Notes under the pieces: model-generated | Database searches by the model: none | The model's input: only the letters and a program-made list of their open reading frames with translations | What the model was told of the DNA's origin: nothing | Part shown: positions 24,309 through 33,854 of the stretch, one piece after another | Layout of the letters: each line of letters begins with the position of its first letter | How positions within the stretch are numbered: the first letter of the stretch is position 1 | Translations under genes and position numbers: made by a program | DNA from: Mesoplasma sp. JKS002658 | GTDB taxonomy: Bacteria; Bacillota_I; Bacilli_A; Mycoplasmatales; Mycoplasmataceae | DNA length: 64,000 nucleotides | Assembly: GCF_023566355.1 (NCBI RefSeq) | Contig: NZ_JAKNSW010000002.1 | Span: 124,001-188,000, forward strand | Direction of reading: 5' to 3'

Positions 24309-25739
24309 ATGACTAAATCTGAATTATCAAAAAGAGTAAAAAGAACAAAAATTGTTACTACTATTGGTCCTGCTACTCATAATACTGAAGACATTCAAAA
24401 ACTTTATGAAAATGGAATGAATACTGTTCGTTTAAATTTTTCTCATGGTTCATATGATGAACATGGTGCAAGAATTGCTTCAACCAAAGAGATTCGCGAA
24501 AAATTGAATCAGCCGATTTCAATTATGCTTGATACAAAAGGACCAGAAATCCGGGTTGGTAAGTTTAAAGATGGAAAGCAAGAAGTGAGTGCTGGTCAAA
24601 AAATTACCATTTATACTGACCAAGATAGTTATTTAAATAAGGAATGTGGTCAAGGAGAAATGACTGTTGCTTATGACATGTCACAAGATCTTAAAGAAGG
24701 TGATGTTGTTTTAATTGATGATGGTAAGTTAGAAATGACTGTTGAAACAGTTAAACCAGGGGTTGTGGAATGTAAAGCTTTCAACCCTTATGTTGTTAAA
24801 ACTAATAAGCGAGTAAACTTGCCTGGAGTTGATTTTTCGATGCCGTTCTTAGCTGAAAAAGATAGAGCGGATTTAAAGTATGGTTGTGAACAAAAAGTAG
24901 ATTATGTGGCTGCTTCTTTTGTTAATAGTGCGGATAACATTAAAGAAATCCGTGATATTTTCAAAGAAAACAATCAGGAAGATATTCAAATTTTTGCCAA
25001 AATTGAATCACAAGTGGGAATCAATAATATCGATTCAATCATTGCTGCTGCTGATGGAATCATGGTTGCTCGTGGTGATTTAGGGTTAGAAATTCCTTAT
25101 TATGACGTACCTTATTGAGAAAAAGTGATTATTAGAAAATGCCGTGAAGTGGGAAAACCAGTAATTGTGGCTACCCAAATGTTAGATAGCATGACAAATA
25201 ACCCTGCCCCAACGCGTGCAGAAGTAACTGATGTTTATTGTGCTGTTGATTGAGGAGCTGATGCTACAATGCTTTCTGGAGAAACCGCTGCAGGAGACTA
25301 TCCTTTCATTACTGTTAACACAATGGCAACCATTGATCGTCGTGCTGAAGTCGAATTTTATGATAAGACCTATTATAAAAAGTTAATTGAACATGCCCGT
25401 AATACCACTAAAGGTCCGCGTGCAGATATTGCTGCTAAGTTATCAGAAATGGCTCATGATGGAAAATATGAATATGCGATTACTCTTTCAAAAACAGGAG
25501 AATTGTTAAAAACTGTTTCTAAATTTCGTCCTAATGTAGCTATTCTAGGAGTTTCAACTTCAGAAAGGTTATGGACCGCTTTTGGTGCTTGATCATCAAT
25601 TTTTATGAACAAGGTTGATGATTTAGACCAATTGAATGAAAAGGCATTATCATCAATTGCTAAAACTTGAGGAGCAAAACCAGGCAGCACGATTCTAGTT
25701 GTTCGAAACACTGATATTACCGAATTAGTTGTTGCTTAA
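24309..25739 (+). CDS. pyk: Pyruvate kinase
   Basis: 476 residues, read through TGA (Trp) at 25116, 25251, 25590 and 25668. Makes ATP and pyruvate from PEP. Seen: T-I-G-P-A at the start, [10 protein letters not shown] (the Glu suggests the K+-dependent type), [16 protein letters not shown] and [11 protein letters not shown]. It lacks the extra PEP-utiliser domain found in Bacillus pyruvate kinases. RBS AAAGGAG. Ends before a terminator. Confidence 0.97.
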
Positions 25740-25753
25740 TTTAATAAATTAGA

Positions 25754-25777
25754 AATCATCACTTGTGGTGATTTTTT
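25754..25777 (+). terminator. Terminator of pfkA-pyk
   Basis: A 9-bp stem (AATCATCAC / GTGGTGATT, one G-U pair) with a 2-nt loop and a T run. Confidence 0.8.
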
Positions 25778-25816
25778 ATTGTCTATTTCTTAATTTAATA
25801 AGTCAGTTTTCCTTAG

Positions 25817-25845
25817 TTAACAAGTACTGTTTTTTTGATTATAAT
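25817..25845 (+). promoter_or_regulatory. thrS promoter and leader
   Basis: TTAACA (25817-25822), 17-nt spacer, TATAAT (25840-25845). The leader to the ATG at 25971 is about 120 nt. It has an imperfect hairpin (arms around AAGT-GATT and AATC-ACTT, ~25883-25906) but no T-box core. Confidence 0.7.
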
Positions 25846-25970
25846 AATACTGATTAAGTTAAATAATCTCGGGTTTATAAGCAAGTGTTGATTTGAATAA
25901 TCACTTTTCTAGGGAGTAGAATTTAGTGAATTAATTTTTGAGATTTAGGTGAGTTTATTGGAGGAAAGAT

Positions 25971-27902
25971 ATGAAAATTACTTTATTAGATGAAAGTATT
26001 AGGGAGTTTGATAAACCTTTATCAGTAAAAGAAATTGCTGGTCAAATAGCTACTTCTTTGAAAAAAATTACTATTGGTGCCTTAATTAATAATCAACAAA
26101 AAGTTGCTAGTGATTTCATTGTTGAACAAGACTGCAAAATCGAGTTAATAACTACTAAAGATAGCAAAGAATCACTTCTTGATTTTTTTGTTTCCACTAC
26201 TGCTGCAGCAATTACTGCTTATAGTTTGGTTCAAAATTTTCCAGATATTAAAATTGCTGAGGAATTTTATAATCAAGATGAATATGAATTCAGTACAACT
26301 TTTTTAGACAAAGAAACCATTAAACGTGATCGATTACCATTCATTCAAAATAAGCTTGATGAATTAACCAATCAAAGGTTAGTCATTCAAAATAAAAAAA
26401 TTACTGTTTCAAGTGATTTGAATTTAAATACTTATCAACTTCATTTAGCAAATAAGGCAATTAGCGAAAGAGGTTATGCAATTTTAACTACAATTAATAA
26501 AGAAAACTTTATTTTTTCTGAACCAGTTTGTGTAGAGGAGAAATTAGTGAAAAAAATTAAGTTATTAGATCTTTCTGGTTCGTATTGACTAAACGATGCT
26601 AGTAATGTTATGCTACAAAGATTGCATGGATTGGCTGGAGTTTCTCTTGACCAATTGGAAAAGAAACAATTAATCCTTGAAGAACGTCGTTTATCAGACC
26701 ACCGTTCGATTAATAAACAGTTAGAAATTTTTCATTTTGACCAATTGATTGGTCAAGGTTTACCAATCTGATTACCAAATGGAGTTGCTCTAAAAGAACA
26801 AATTAAAACTTACCTTAAAGAAAAAGAATGAGAATATGACTATGTGCCAATTGAAACTCCCGTCATCGGAACATTAGATCTTTATAGAATTAGTGGACAT
26901 TTGAGTCATTATAATGAAGATATGTTTCAACCTTTTAAAGCGAGAAATGAAGAGTTTATTTTAAAACCGATGTCTTGTCCTCACCACATTGCTGTTTACC
27001 GCCAAAAACAACGTTCTTATCGTGAATTGCCTTTGCGTTATTCTGAACATGCCTTACAACATCGTTATGAATCTAGTGGTTCTTTAACGGGTTTAGAACG
27101 GGTTAGAGCAATGGAATTAACCGATTCTCACATTTTTGTTCGTCCCGATCAAATTGAGTCCGAATTTAAATCAATTTATAGGTTGATTGAGGAAGTTTTA
27201 AAAACTTTTAAGATTAAAATTGATTATTTAAGTTTTTCAGTTCGTGATCCAGAAGACAAGGAAAAATATTTCCAAGATGACCAAATGTGAAATAAAGCTG
27301 AAGCAGAGTTGGAAAAAGTTTTGAAAGACTTAAACTTGAATTATAAAAAAATGGTTGGTGAGGCAGCTTTTTATGGACCCAAATTGGATATCCAAGCTAA
27401 AACTGCACAAAGTCACGAAATTACGATTGCCACCATTCAATTAGACTTTTTGTTGCCACAAAAATTTGATTTAACTTATGTTGATGATAATGGTGGTTTG
27501 AGTCGCCCTATCATGATTCACCGTGGTTTGATTGGAACTTATGAGCGTTTCATTGCTACTTTATTAGAACAAACAAAAGGCAACCTACCACTTTGATTAG
27601 CGCCAATTCAAATCGAAATTATTCCTGTTGGTGACGAGGAAAGTGAAAAGTATGCTAAAAGAATTCAAAAGAATTTAAAAACTGATTATATTCGTACGCA
27701 TTTAGATAATCGTGATGAAAGATTAAGTTATAAAATTCGCGATGCTCAAATTCATAAAATTCCTTATCAATTAGTTTTAGGAAAAAAAGAGATTTCAGAT
27801 AATACTATCACTTATCGAAAATATAATAGTGAAGAGCAGATTACTGTTTCTTGTGACGAGTTTTATTTACTAATTAATCAAGAAATTAAAGAGAAAATGT
27901 AA
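25971..27902 (+). CDS. thrS: Threonyl-tRNA synthetase with degenerate editing site
   Basis: 643 residues, full length, joined over TGA (Trp) codons. N-terminal TGS domain (1-60), an N2 editing-type domain (~65-230), class II catalytic core with M-S-C-P-H-H (Zn-binding Cys), [11 protein letters not shown] and D-S-H-I-F, then the anticodon-binding domain. The editing residues are gone: the usual R-H-S-T-A-H reads V-S-T-T-A-A (74-79), and the usual C-R-G-P-H block reads F-S-E-P-V (182-186). Aminoacylation should work, but removal of Ser-tRNA-Thr should not. Editing loss in mollicute synthetases is established for other species. Own promoter; terminator shared with the recombinase. Confidence 0.96.
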
Positions 27903-27903
27903 G

Positions 27904-27934
27904 AAAAAAATCAGCAGTTGATGTTGATTTTTTT
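27904..27934. terminator. Bidirectional terminator between thrS and the recombinase
   Basis: A 13-bp stem (one G-U) with seven A on the left and seven T on the right and a 5-nt loop. It directly abuts the recombinase stop codon. Confidence 0.85.
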
Positions 27935-28666
27935 CTAGTCGAAGTGATTTTCTAATTCTTTAATGATATCACTGCTCGTAAAGTGTAAATATCGAGCTGT
28001 GGTTTCTATTTTTGAATGACCCATAATCATGCTTACAATCTTGATGTTTGCCCCCTTACGAATTAAATTAGTACAAAAAGATCTTCTGAAAGTATGAGGA
28101 GTTACTCAATTTGGTCAATAATCTTTAATTAGTTGATAAATCTGTTTCTTACTATATTTATTATATTTTTCAAAATTAATATTATTAATTGGTTTTAAAA
28201 TTGGTATTTCTCGATATTTCATTCCTTTACCAAAGATAATTAAAGAATTTTTATTCTTATTGTACTTTAATTGTTTTAATTCAGAAATTCTTATACCGGT
28301 ATAATAAAGAATTTTGAATAGATCTTTAACTTCTTGTTTTTTTACTGTTTCCACTATTGTCTCAAACATTTGATTATTGATTGTATTAAAGAAGACATTG
28401 CTTATTGAAGGTATTTTTATAGATTCAATTTCGTCTAAGAATTTACATTTACTATAACGTAAATAACTTAAAATAACATGCTTTTTAAATTGAACTGTTG
28501 CTGGTTTATATTTACTTACTTGTGATTTTAAATATTTTGATGTGTTGAATAAAGTGATCGTTTTTCCTCCTAAAAACTTAAAAAAATCGGTTAAAGCATA
28601 TCTGTAACTATAGATTGTGTTCTTTGAATAATTTTGTTTTTCTAAATATCTGATAAATTTTTCCAT
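27935..28666 (-). CDS. Tyrosine recombinase (Xer/integrase family), likely DNA invertase
   Basis: 243 residues, read through two TGA (Trp) codons near the C-terminus (reading TGA as stop cuts off half of the active site). A SAM-like N-terminal core-binding domain (1-90) precedes the catalytic domain. All catalytic residues are visible: R126 (T-G-I-R), K147 (F-G-K-G), H191-x2-R194 (P-H-T-F-R-R), H217 (M-G-H-S-K) and nucleophile Y226 (T-A-R-Y). The protein is short, like Xer-type and phase-variation invertases. It lies next to a methyltransferase segment bounded by inverted repeats with tyrosine-recombinase core-site form, so it is the obvious candidate to invert it (inference). Start GAGG-CGCC-ATG. 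Confidence 0.9.
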
Positions 28667-28759
28667 GGCGCCTCATCGATAGAATAGGAAAATTTATGCA
28701 TTTTTTCCCATCATCTTTTCTTAAAATAATTTTTTTAGCTTTTTAGGTAGAATATATTT

Positions 28760-29941
28760 CTAAAGAAATCTATAATGCATCTTATAGATTCAATTGATAT
28801 TTTTTAGTGAGATATTTGGCCTACCATTTTTATCTAAAACGCTGATAATTCCAGCGTTTGGATGCCGATCCTGCTTAGTGGTTAATGTAGCACTCAAAAT
28901 TGCGCAATTTTCTTTAAATTGACTTTTTTTGTTTTTATGTTTATAAATATCACGTTCTGTTTTACATTCGGAAAATAGTAGAGGATTGTTTTCATACATC
29001 TTTATTCTAGAACTTGTTCGACGAGGAATTGAATCGATAGCTTCGTGGTTATATTTCGAATTTTTATAGTTTGTTTTCAAAATTTTATTTAAATCTTTTT
29101 TAGGAAAATAAGTTAATCGGTCGTATTCTTCTTTTAGTGCTTTGGCTTCGGAAATAATTTTTTCTCTTAATTCGAGATTGCTTTTTTCTCGTTCTTTAAA
29201 GGTGTCAATAAAGTTAATTTTTGAACCTTCATAAACACTTAAAGCGATTACACGCTTTCTTTTTTGAGGAATTCCAAAATCTTCACTAGATAAAATATAA
29301 GTTTGTGTGCAATAGTTTAATTTTTTTAGTTCTTCTAATCATTTTTTATAGTTTTCAATATGTTCTGGGGAAAGAATATTTGTCACGTTTTCTAAGATTA
29401 AAAATTTGGGTTTAATATCTAAGGCATTTAATTCAATTAAGATTCTTTCAACTTCTCAAAGTAAACTTGATCTTGAACCCGATCCTTTGGTCATTCCTTG
29501 ACTCGGATGGTGCAAAGAACTAGCGGATGACAAATCTTGACATGGAAAAGAATAAGTTATTACATCAATATTTTCAGCGATGCCAATTAAATTTCTTCCT
29601 GTTATTTTGGTGATGTTACCTAGATTATTATTAGACACGTAACTTTCATATAAAAGCGAGACAAATCTATCACCTTTTTTAACTATTTTTTGAATATCAA
29701 TTGATTCTTTGGAATCTAATGAATGAATAAAATTCGATAAATAATCAATTTTCTCTTCTAATGATTTCTTGGACTTGTCTTTTTTATTTTTCATTGCATT
29801 GTATGAAATATTAGCAAAGCAATCTCATTCACTTGTTGCCACTATTTCAAAATCAAAATTTTCAATTAATTCAGAGAGCGTTTCAAGTGCTTTTCTTTGT
29901 GAACCAATTCCAGCAAATGCCTCAAAAACTTTAAATTTCAT
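28760..29941 (-). CDS. C5 cytosine DNA methyltransferase, truncated in this orientation (OFF state)
   Basis: 393 residues before TAG at 28762-28760, joined across TGA (Trp) codons. C5-MTase motifs seen: I (F-A-G-I-G, 9-13), E-W-D at 38-40, IV with catalytic Cys 134 (F-P-C-Q), VI (L-E-N-V, 183-186), VIII (G-I-P-Q-K-R-K-R, 223-230), then a target-recognition region. Motifs IX and X, needed for fold and activity, are missing: the frame runs through inverted repeat 28763-28790 (encoding I-Y-K-M-H-Y-R-F-L) and stops. They lie on the + strand beyond the other repeat (30151-30330), in the right frame. Inverting the segment would give 452 residues. ATG 29941 lacks a good RBS; in-frame ATG 29980 lies just after TAGAAAGGGA and is an alternative start. 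No restriction enzyme partner is seen. Confidence 0.9.
28763..28790 (-). repeat. Inverted repeat, left recombination site
   Basis: A perfect 28-bp reverse complement of 30123-30150. Inside lies a 24-bp core: 9-bp arms AATCTATAA / TTATAGATT around the spacer GATGCA (read on the - strand). The identity ends sharply at both sides. It is part of the methyltransferase coding frame. Confidence 0.95.
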
Positions 29942-30122
29942 AATAAAATTATTGACTGATTTCTTTTGGAGAACAATCATTCCCTTTCTACGAAAAACTT
30001 TTATTTTGTTTACTGGATAAATTAATTAGGTTAAAAAAGAATTATTTTTCGAATTGTAATGATATGAAATGAAGGTAGAAATTTTTGAAATTTATCTGTA
30101 AAATGATAATTAGTTTTTTAGT

Positions 30123-30150
30123 AATCTATAAGATGCATTATAGATTTCTT
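30123..30150 (+). repeat. Inverted repeat, right recombination site
   Basis: Left arm AATCTATAA (30123-30131), spacer GATGCA (30132-30137), right arm TTATAGATT (30138-30146), plus TCTT to 30150. Arms of 9 bp around an asymmetric 6-bp spacer are typical of tyrosine-recombinase crossover sites such as Xer sites; the opposite direction of the two spacers dictates inversion, not deletion. Confidence 0.95.
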
Positions 30151-30330
30151 ACTCCTAGGGAATGTTATTTATTGATGGGTTTTTCAGAAAAAGATTATGA
30201 ATGCATTAAAAGTACTGATTTAGTCTCTAAGCCCGTTATGTATCGTCAGGCGGGCAATTCAATTGTGGTTAATGTTTTGGTCGCTGTTTTTAATTACATT
30301 TATGTGTTAACACAAAAAAACCAGCTTTAA
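30151..30330 (+). pseudogene. Detached C-terminal module (motifs IX-X) of the C5 methyltransferase
   Basis: 59 codons and a stop. T-P-R-E-C-Y-L-L-M-G-F is motif IX (with the R-F-L before it supplied by the repeat) and Y-R-Q-A-G-N-S-I-V-V-N-V is motif X. It has no start or RBS of its own; upstream the frame meets TAG at 30076. It is intact, not decayed, which suggests it is kept under selection as a switchable exon-like cassette. The stop codon overlaps the stop of the convergent gene at 30327. Confidence 0.88.
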
Positions 30331-30348
30331 AAAGCTGGTGTTGTTTTT
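30321..30348. terminator. Terminator at overlapping convergent stops
   Basis: Stem CCAGCTT / AAGCTGG with a 4-nt loop, then a T-rich tail on the + strand and an A run (T on - strand) to the left. The loop region contains both the + strand TAA (30328-30330) and the - strand TAA (30329-30327). Confidence 0.8.
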
Positions 30349-31259
30349 AAGATTGGAAAATCAACAAATTCTTTAACACTATCAAGTTGAAATTTTTGAA
30401 GACTTTTCCTTAAGTGAGGATTAGGTGTAAGTTTGAATGATATATTTTCTTTCTCTTGATTAAGTTTGAAATTTGAAATGATGAATTCATTCACATCAAT
30501 TCTACTTATTTTACTTATTTCTCGAGTGAGTTGTGCTTCGTTAAGAGCAGATATCGGATTTTTATAATTTTCAAAAGGTTGTGCAATTGAACCTTGGTAA
30601 AAATCTAGTTGAAAAACTTTTTCTCAATTCAATGACGGATCTGAAATATTTTCATTTTTTAATCGCAATAATTGATTGTTTAAAATAACTCTAGTTGTGG
30701 GTCAATCACGTTCAAAATAATAACTAAGACCATTTGTTTCGGCAAAATCTTTTATTAACATGGAACAATAGTTAATTTTTTCTTCTGTAGACCAAGTGCT
30801 AATTTGTCAGCGTGAGAAAATTTTAGGTTGATTAATGAAGGGGTAATCCATTTCCTGTTTGAGAGAAAGTTCACGTTTAAAGACTGCGTTAACAACTCCT
30901 TTAAATTTCGAATTTTTTCCATTATTAGCGTTTAATTCTACAGTTAGTCAGTCTTTATCATATGAGAGTAAATTTACTGCAATCCCTTTTAAATCCGGAT
31001 AATGATAAAACATTAATTTTTCAAAAGCATTGCCAATTACTTCTTTGAAGTTGGATTCGTTGGCTTTCTTATATATTTGTCAATCAATTGGAAATAAGAT
31101 AACCGCTCCATTAGTTTGTAATGTATTCTTGAAATAAGTTTTTAATTCTATTCGATTATCCTTTTTTACTATTTGATTAGAAGTAAAACTAACTATATTT
31201 GTGAGTGAAGTGGTCATAATTGTTACAATTAGCAAGTTTTGTAAAAGTTTTCTAAACAT
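30327..31259 (-). CDS. Secreted protein of unknown function
   Basis: 310 residues, joined across TGA (Trp) codons, start ATG 31259 with AAAGGA ~8 nt upstream. An N-terminal signal peptide (F-R-K-L-L-Q-N-L-L-I-V-T-I-M) leads into S-L-T-N with no lipobox Cys, so the protein is probably secreted or anchored by the signal. The rest is mixed alpha/beta with no motif recognised; it shows no nuclease motif, so it is not a clear restriction partner of the methyltransferase. Part of the accessory island between thrS and ptsI. Confidence 0.75.
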
Positions 31260-31387
31260 GTTTGAATTCCTTTCTTTTATAAGAATCGGTGAGTTTTAAA
31301 AATTTGTTTCAATAAAAAATAAAAAAGTTTAAGGAAATATTTATATTATTGTAAAATCAAGATAATAAAAAGAGGAGGTTTATAATC

Positions 31388-33115
31388 TTGGCTAAAGTAT
31401 TAAAAGGGATTGGAGCAAGTCGCGGCATTGCTTTAGGAAAAGTTTTACTTTTAAAAGAAGAACAATTGGTTATTCCTAACGATAAAATCAAAGATGTTGA
31501 AGGAGAGGTTCAAAAATTTAAACAAGGCGTTCAAGCCAGTTTGAAAGATTTAGAAAACTTAGTAGAAATCACTACTACCAAATTAGGTGCTGAAAAAGCA
31601 GCAATTTTTGGTGCACATGAAGAAATTGTTCAAGATCCTGCAATTGCTCAGGATGTTGAAGAATTAATTAAAAATGAACAAAAAAATGCTATACAAGCTG
31701 TAAAACAGGTTTTTGATAAGTATCATCAATTGTTCTTGAAGATGGATGATCCCTACTTTAAAGAACGAGCAAGTGATGTGAACGATGTTGCTAATCGTTT
31801 AATTAAACACCTCTTAGGAGTTAATATTGTTGATCTTTCTACAATTAATGAGGAAGTCATCATTGTCAGTGATGACTTGACCCCTTCTCAAACTGCTCAA
31901 TTGGATAAAAAGTTTGTTAAAGGTTTTGTTACTAACATTGGAGGAAGAACTTCGCATGCAGCAATTATGGCGCGTAGTTTGGAACTTCCGGCTGTTTTGG
32001 GTTTAAAAAATATCACCGAAATTGTTACTGATGGAGCGATGATTAGTGCTAATGGAACCACTGGAGAGGTGATGATTGAATTAGATACTGATGATATTGC
32101 TGTTATCAAAAAAAACCAAGTTGAGTTTGAAAAAAACGAAGCTTTATTAAAAACTTATGTTAACCAACCAACCATCACTCGTGATCAACATAAAGTATTG
32201 GTGGAAGCGAATATTGGTAAGCCAGCTGATTGTGAGGCAGTTTTAAAAAACGGTGGAGAAGGTATTGGTTTATTCCGTTCTGAATTCTTGTATATGGAAA
32301 ATGATCACTTTCCTACTGAAGAAGAACAATTTCAAGCTTACAAGGAAGTTATCGACCAAATGCATGGAAATTTAGTGATAATTCGTACCCTGGATATTGG
32401 TGGTGATAAAAGACTATCTTATTATCAATTTCCTTCAGAGATGAATCCCTTTTTAGGTTATCGGGCAATTCGTTTTTGTTTAGATCATCCAGATATTTTT
32501 AAAACTCAATTGCGTGCATTATTACGGGCTTCAGCTTTTGGGTCGTTAGGAATTATGTTTCCAATGATTGCTACAATTGAAGAGTTTAACCAAGCCAAGG
32601 CTTTGGTTGAAGAATGTAAGGCAGAATTAATTGCAGCAAATATCAAGTTTGATCAACAAGTGCAAGTAGGAATGATGGTTGAAATTCCAGCCGCAGCAGT
32701 GAATGCAAAAAACTTTGCTAAAGTGGCGGATTTCTTTTCGATTGGTACTAATGACTTGATTCAATATTCAATGGCTGCTGATCGAATGAATCAATCGGTT
32801 GCCTATTTATATCAACCACTAAATCCTTCGCTTTTAAATTTGATTAAAATGACTATTGATGGTGCTCATACAGAAAATAAATGAGTAGGGATGTGTGGAG
32901 AAATGGCTGGTGATCAATTGGCGATTCCTTTATTACTAGGAATGGGATTGGATGCATTTTCAATGAGTGCTACTTCAATTTTAAAAACACGTTCAATTAT
33001 TAATAATCTAGATTATCAAACTGCTCAAACTTTGTCCAATCAAGCATTAATGCTTTCTACAAGTAAAGAAATTGAAAGTTTGGTTCAAGCCTTTCTAAAG
33101 AAAAATAATCTTTAA
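31388..33115 (+). CDS. ptsI: PTS enzyme I (phosphoenolpyruvate-protein phosphotransferase)
   Basis: 575 residues, standard length. Transfers phosphate from PEP to HPr to power sugar uptake. Seen: the active-site [10 protein letters not shown] with His 190, the PEP-binding [23 protein letters not shown] and the active-site Cys in [11 protein letters not shown] start at 31388, 7 nt after AGGAGGT; one TGA (Trp) at 32882. ptsH is not next to it. Confidence 0.97.
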
Positions 33116-33122
33116 GAAAGTT

Positions 33123-33151
33123 TTGCAATTTAAATTGAGATTAGTTATAAT
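33123..33151 (+). promoter_or_regulatory. infC operon promoter
   Basis: TTGCAA (33123-33128), 17-nt spacer, TATAAT (33146-33151). Confidence 0.8.
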
Positions 33152-33156
33152 CTTAG

Positions 33157-33285
33157 AGTTAGAAAAGAAGCACAAAGCTCACCGCCAGTGAATAAACAAA
33201 ACGGTTAAATACTTAAGATTGAAAATGTATTTAAAGATGTGCTGATTGTTTTTTAACGGCACATTTTTTATTTCAGGAGGAATTG
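33157..33285 (+). promoter_or_regulatory. infC-rpmI-rplT leader with attenuator-like hairpin
   Basis: About 130 nt of leader. A hairpin ATGTGC / GCACAT (33237-33242 and 33259-33264) is followed by five T, then AGGAGG and the infC start. This is the position where Firmicutes carry the L20 leader, through which L20 shuts off its own operon. That it is L20-regulated here is inferred from position and shape. Confidence 0.65.
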
Positions 33286-33828
33286 ATGAATCAAAATAGA
33301 TCGCAACAAAAAAGACAACCAGAGGATGCTATTAACCATGATATTCGGGCAAAAGAAATTTTAATTATTACTGAAGATGGTCGAAGAATTGGACCAATTT
33401 CAAAAAAAGCAGCTATTGAAATGGCAGAAAGTGCTAACCTTGATTTATTGCAAGTTGGCCAACAAGAAAGTGTTGCTATTGCCAAAATTGTCGACTATGG
33501 AAAATATAAGTATGAGCAACAAAAAAGGGCAAAAGAGGTTAAAAAGCATCAAGTTGAAACTCAAAATAAAGAAATACGTTTGACAGTGAAAATTGGTGAA
33601 CACGATTTGGATACAAAAGCTCGTAAAGCTCGTGAGTTTATTCAAAATGGTGATCGAGTGAAGGTTTCTTTGAAGTTCAAGGGAAGAGAAATTGTTTATT
33701 TGAATCAAGGTCAAGACACTTTAATGCGATTTTATGAGAAATTAGCTGATATTGCTCAAATTGAGAAAGAACCAAAATTAAATACTAGGTTTTTAGATAT
33801 GTACATTGTGCCTAAAAAGAAAAATTAG
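33286..33828 (+). CDS. infC: Translation initiation factor IF-3
   Basis: 180 residues. Controls start-codon choice on the 30S subunit. N-domain with I-R-A-K-E-I-L-I-I and G-P-I-S-K-K-A-A-I, lysine-rich linker, and C-domain with R-L-T-V-K-I-G-E-H-D and F-K-G-R-E. ATG 33286 is 5 nt after AGGAGG; an in-frame TTG sits directly before it. First gene of infC-rpmI-rplT. Confidence 0.97.
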   Translation: MNQNRSQQKRQPEDAINHDIRAKEILIITEDGRRIGPISKKAAIEMAESANLDLLQVGQQESVAIAKIVDYGKYKYEQQKRAKEVKKHQVETQNKEIRLTVKIGEHDLDTKARKAREFIQNGDRVKVSLKFKGREIVYLNQGQDTLMRFYEKLADIAQIEKEPKLNTRFLDMYIVPKKKN

Positions 33829-33854
33829 TCAAAAATAGGGAAGGGAAATAAATT

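Larger units (their letters stand above)
28763..30150. other. Predicted invertible DNA segment (methyltransferase phase switch)
   Basis: A 1388-bp segment bounded by the perfect 28-bp inverted repeats. It carries the start, motifs I-VIII and target-recognition region of the C5 methyltransferase, and about 180 bp upstream of its start that must hold its promoter. The coding length from ATG 29941 to the end of the repeat is 1179 nt, a multiple of 3, and the C-terminal module beyond the right repeat continues in the same phase. After inversion the gene would run on the + strand from about 28972 to 30330. The neighbouring recombinase would then be in convergent-free, opposite orientation. Inversion itself is inferred, not observed. 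Confidence 0.85.

Noticed and set aside
25852-25970. T-box riboswitch before thrS
   Set aside because: The conserved T-box sequence and a terminator/antiterminator pair are not visible; only a weak hairpin is present.
28763-30150. Transposon or insertion sequence bounded by terminal inverted repeats
   Set aside because: There is no transposase inside and no target-site duplication, and the repeats have internal arms plus spacer and preserve a reading frame, which fits inversion sites better.
30085-30330. An independent small gene with its own TTG or ATG start
   Set aside because: It has no RBS, its first residues are encoded by the invertible segment and the repeat, and the rest is motifs IX-X of a C5 methyltransferase.
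30327-31259. Restriction endonuclease partner of the methyltransferase
   Set aside because: The protein has a signal peptide and no nuclease motif such as PD-x-(D/E)xK or HNH.
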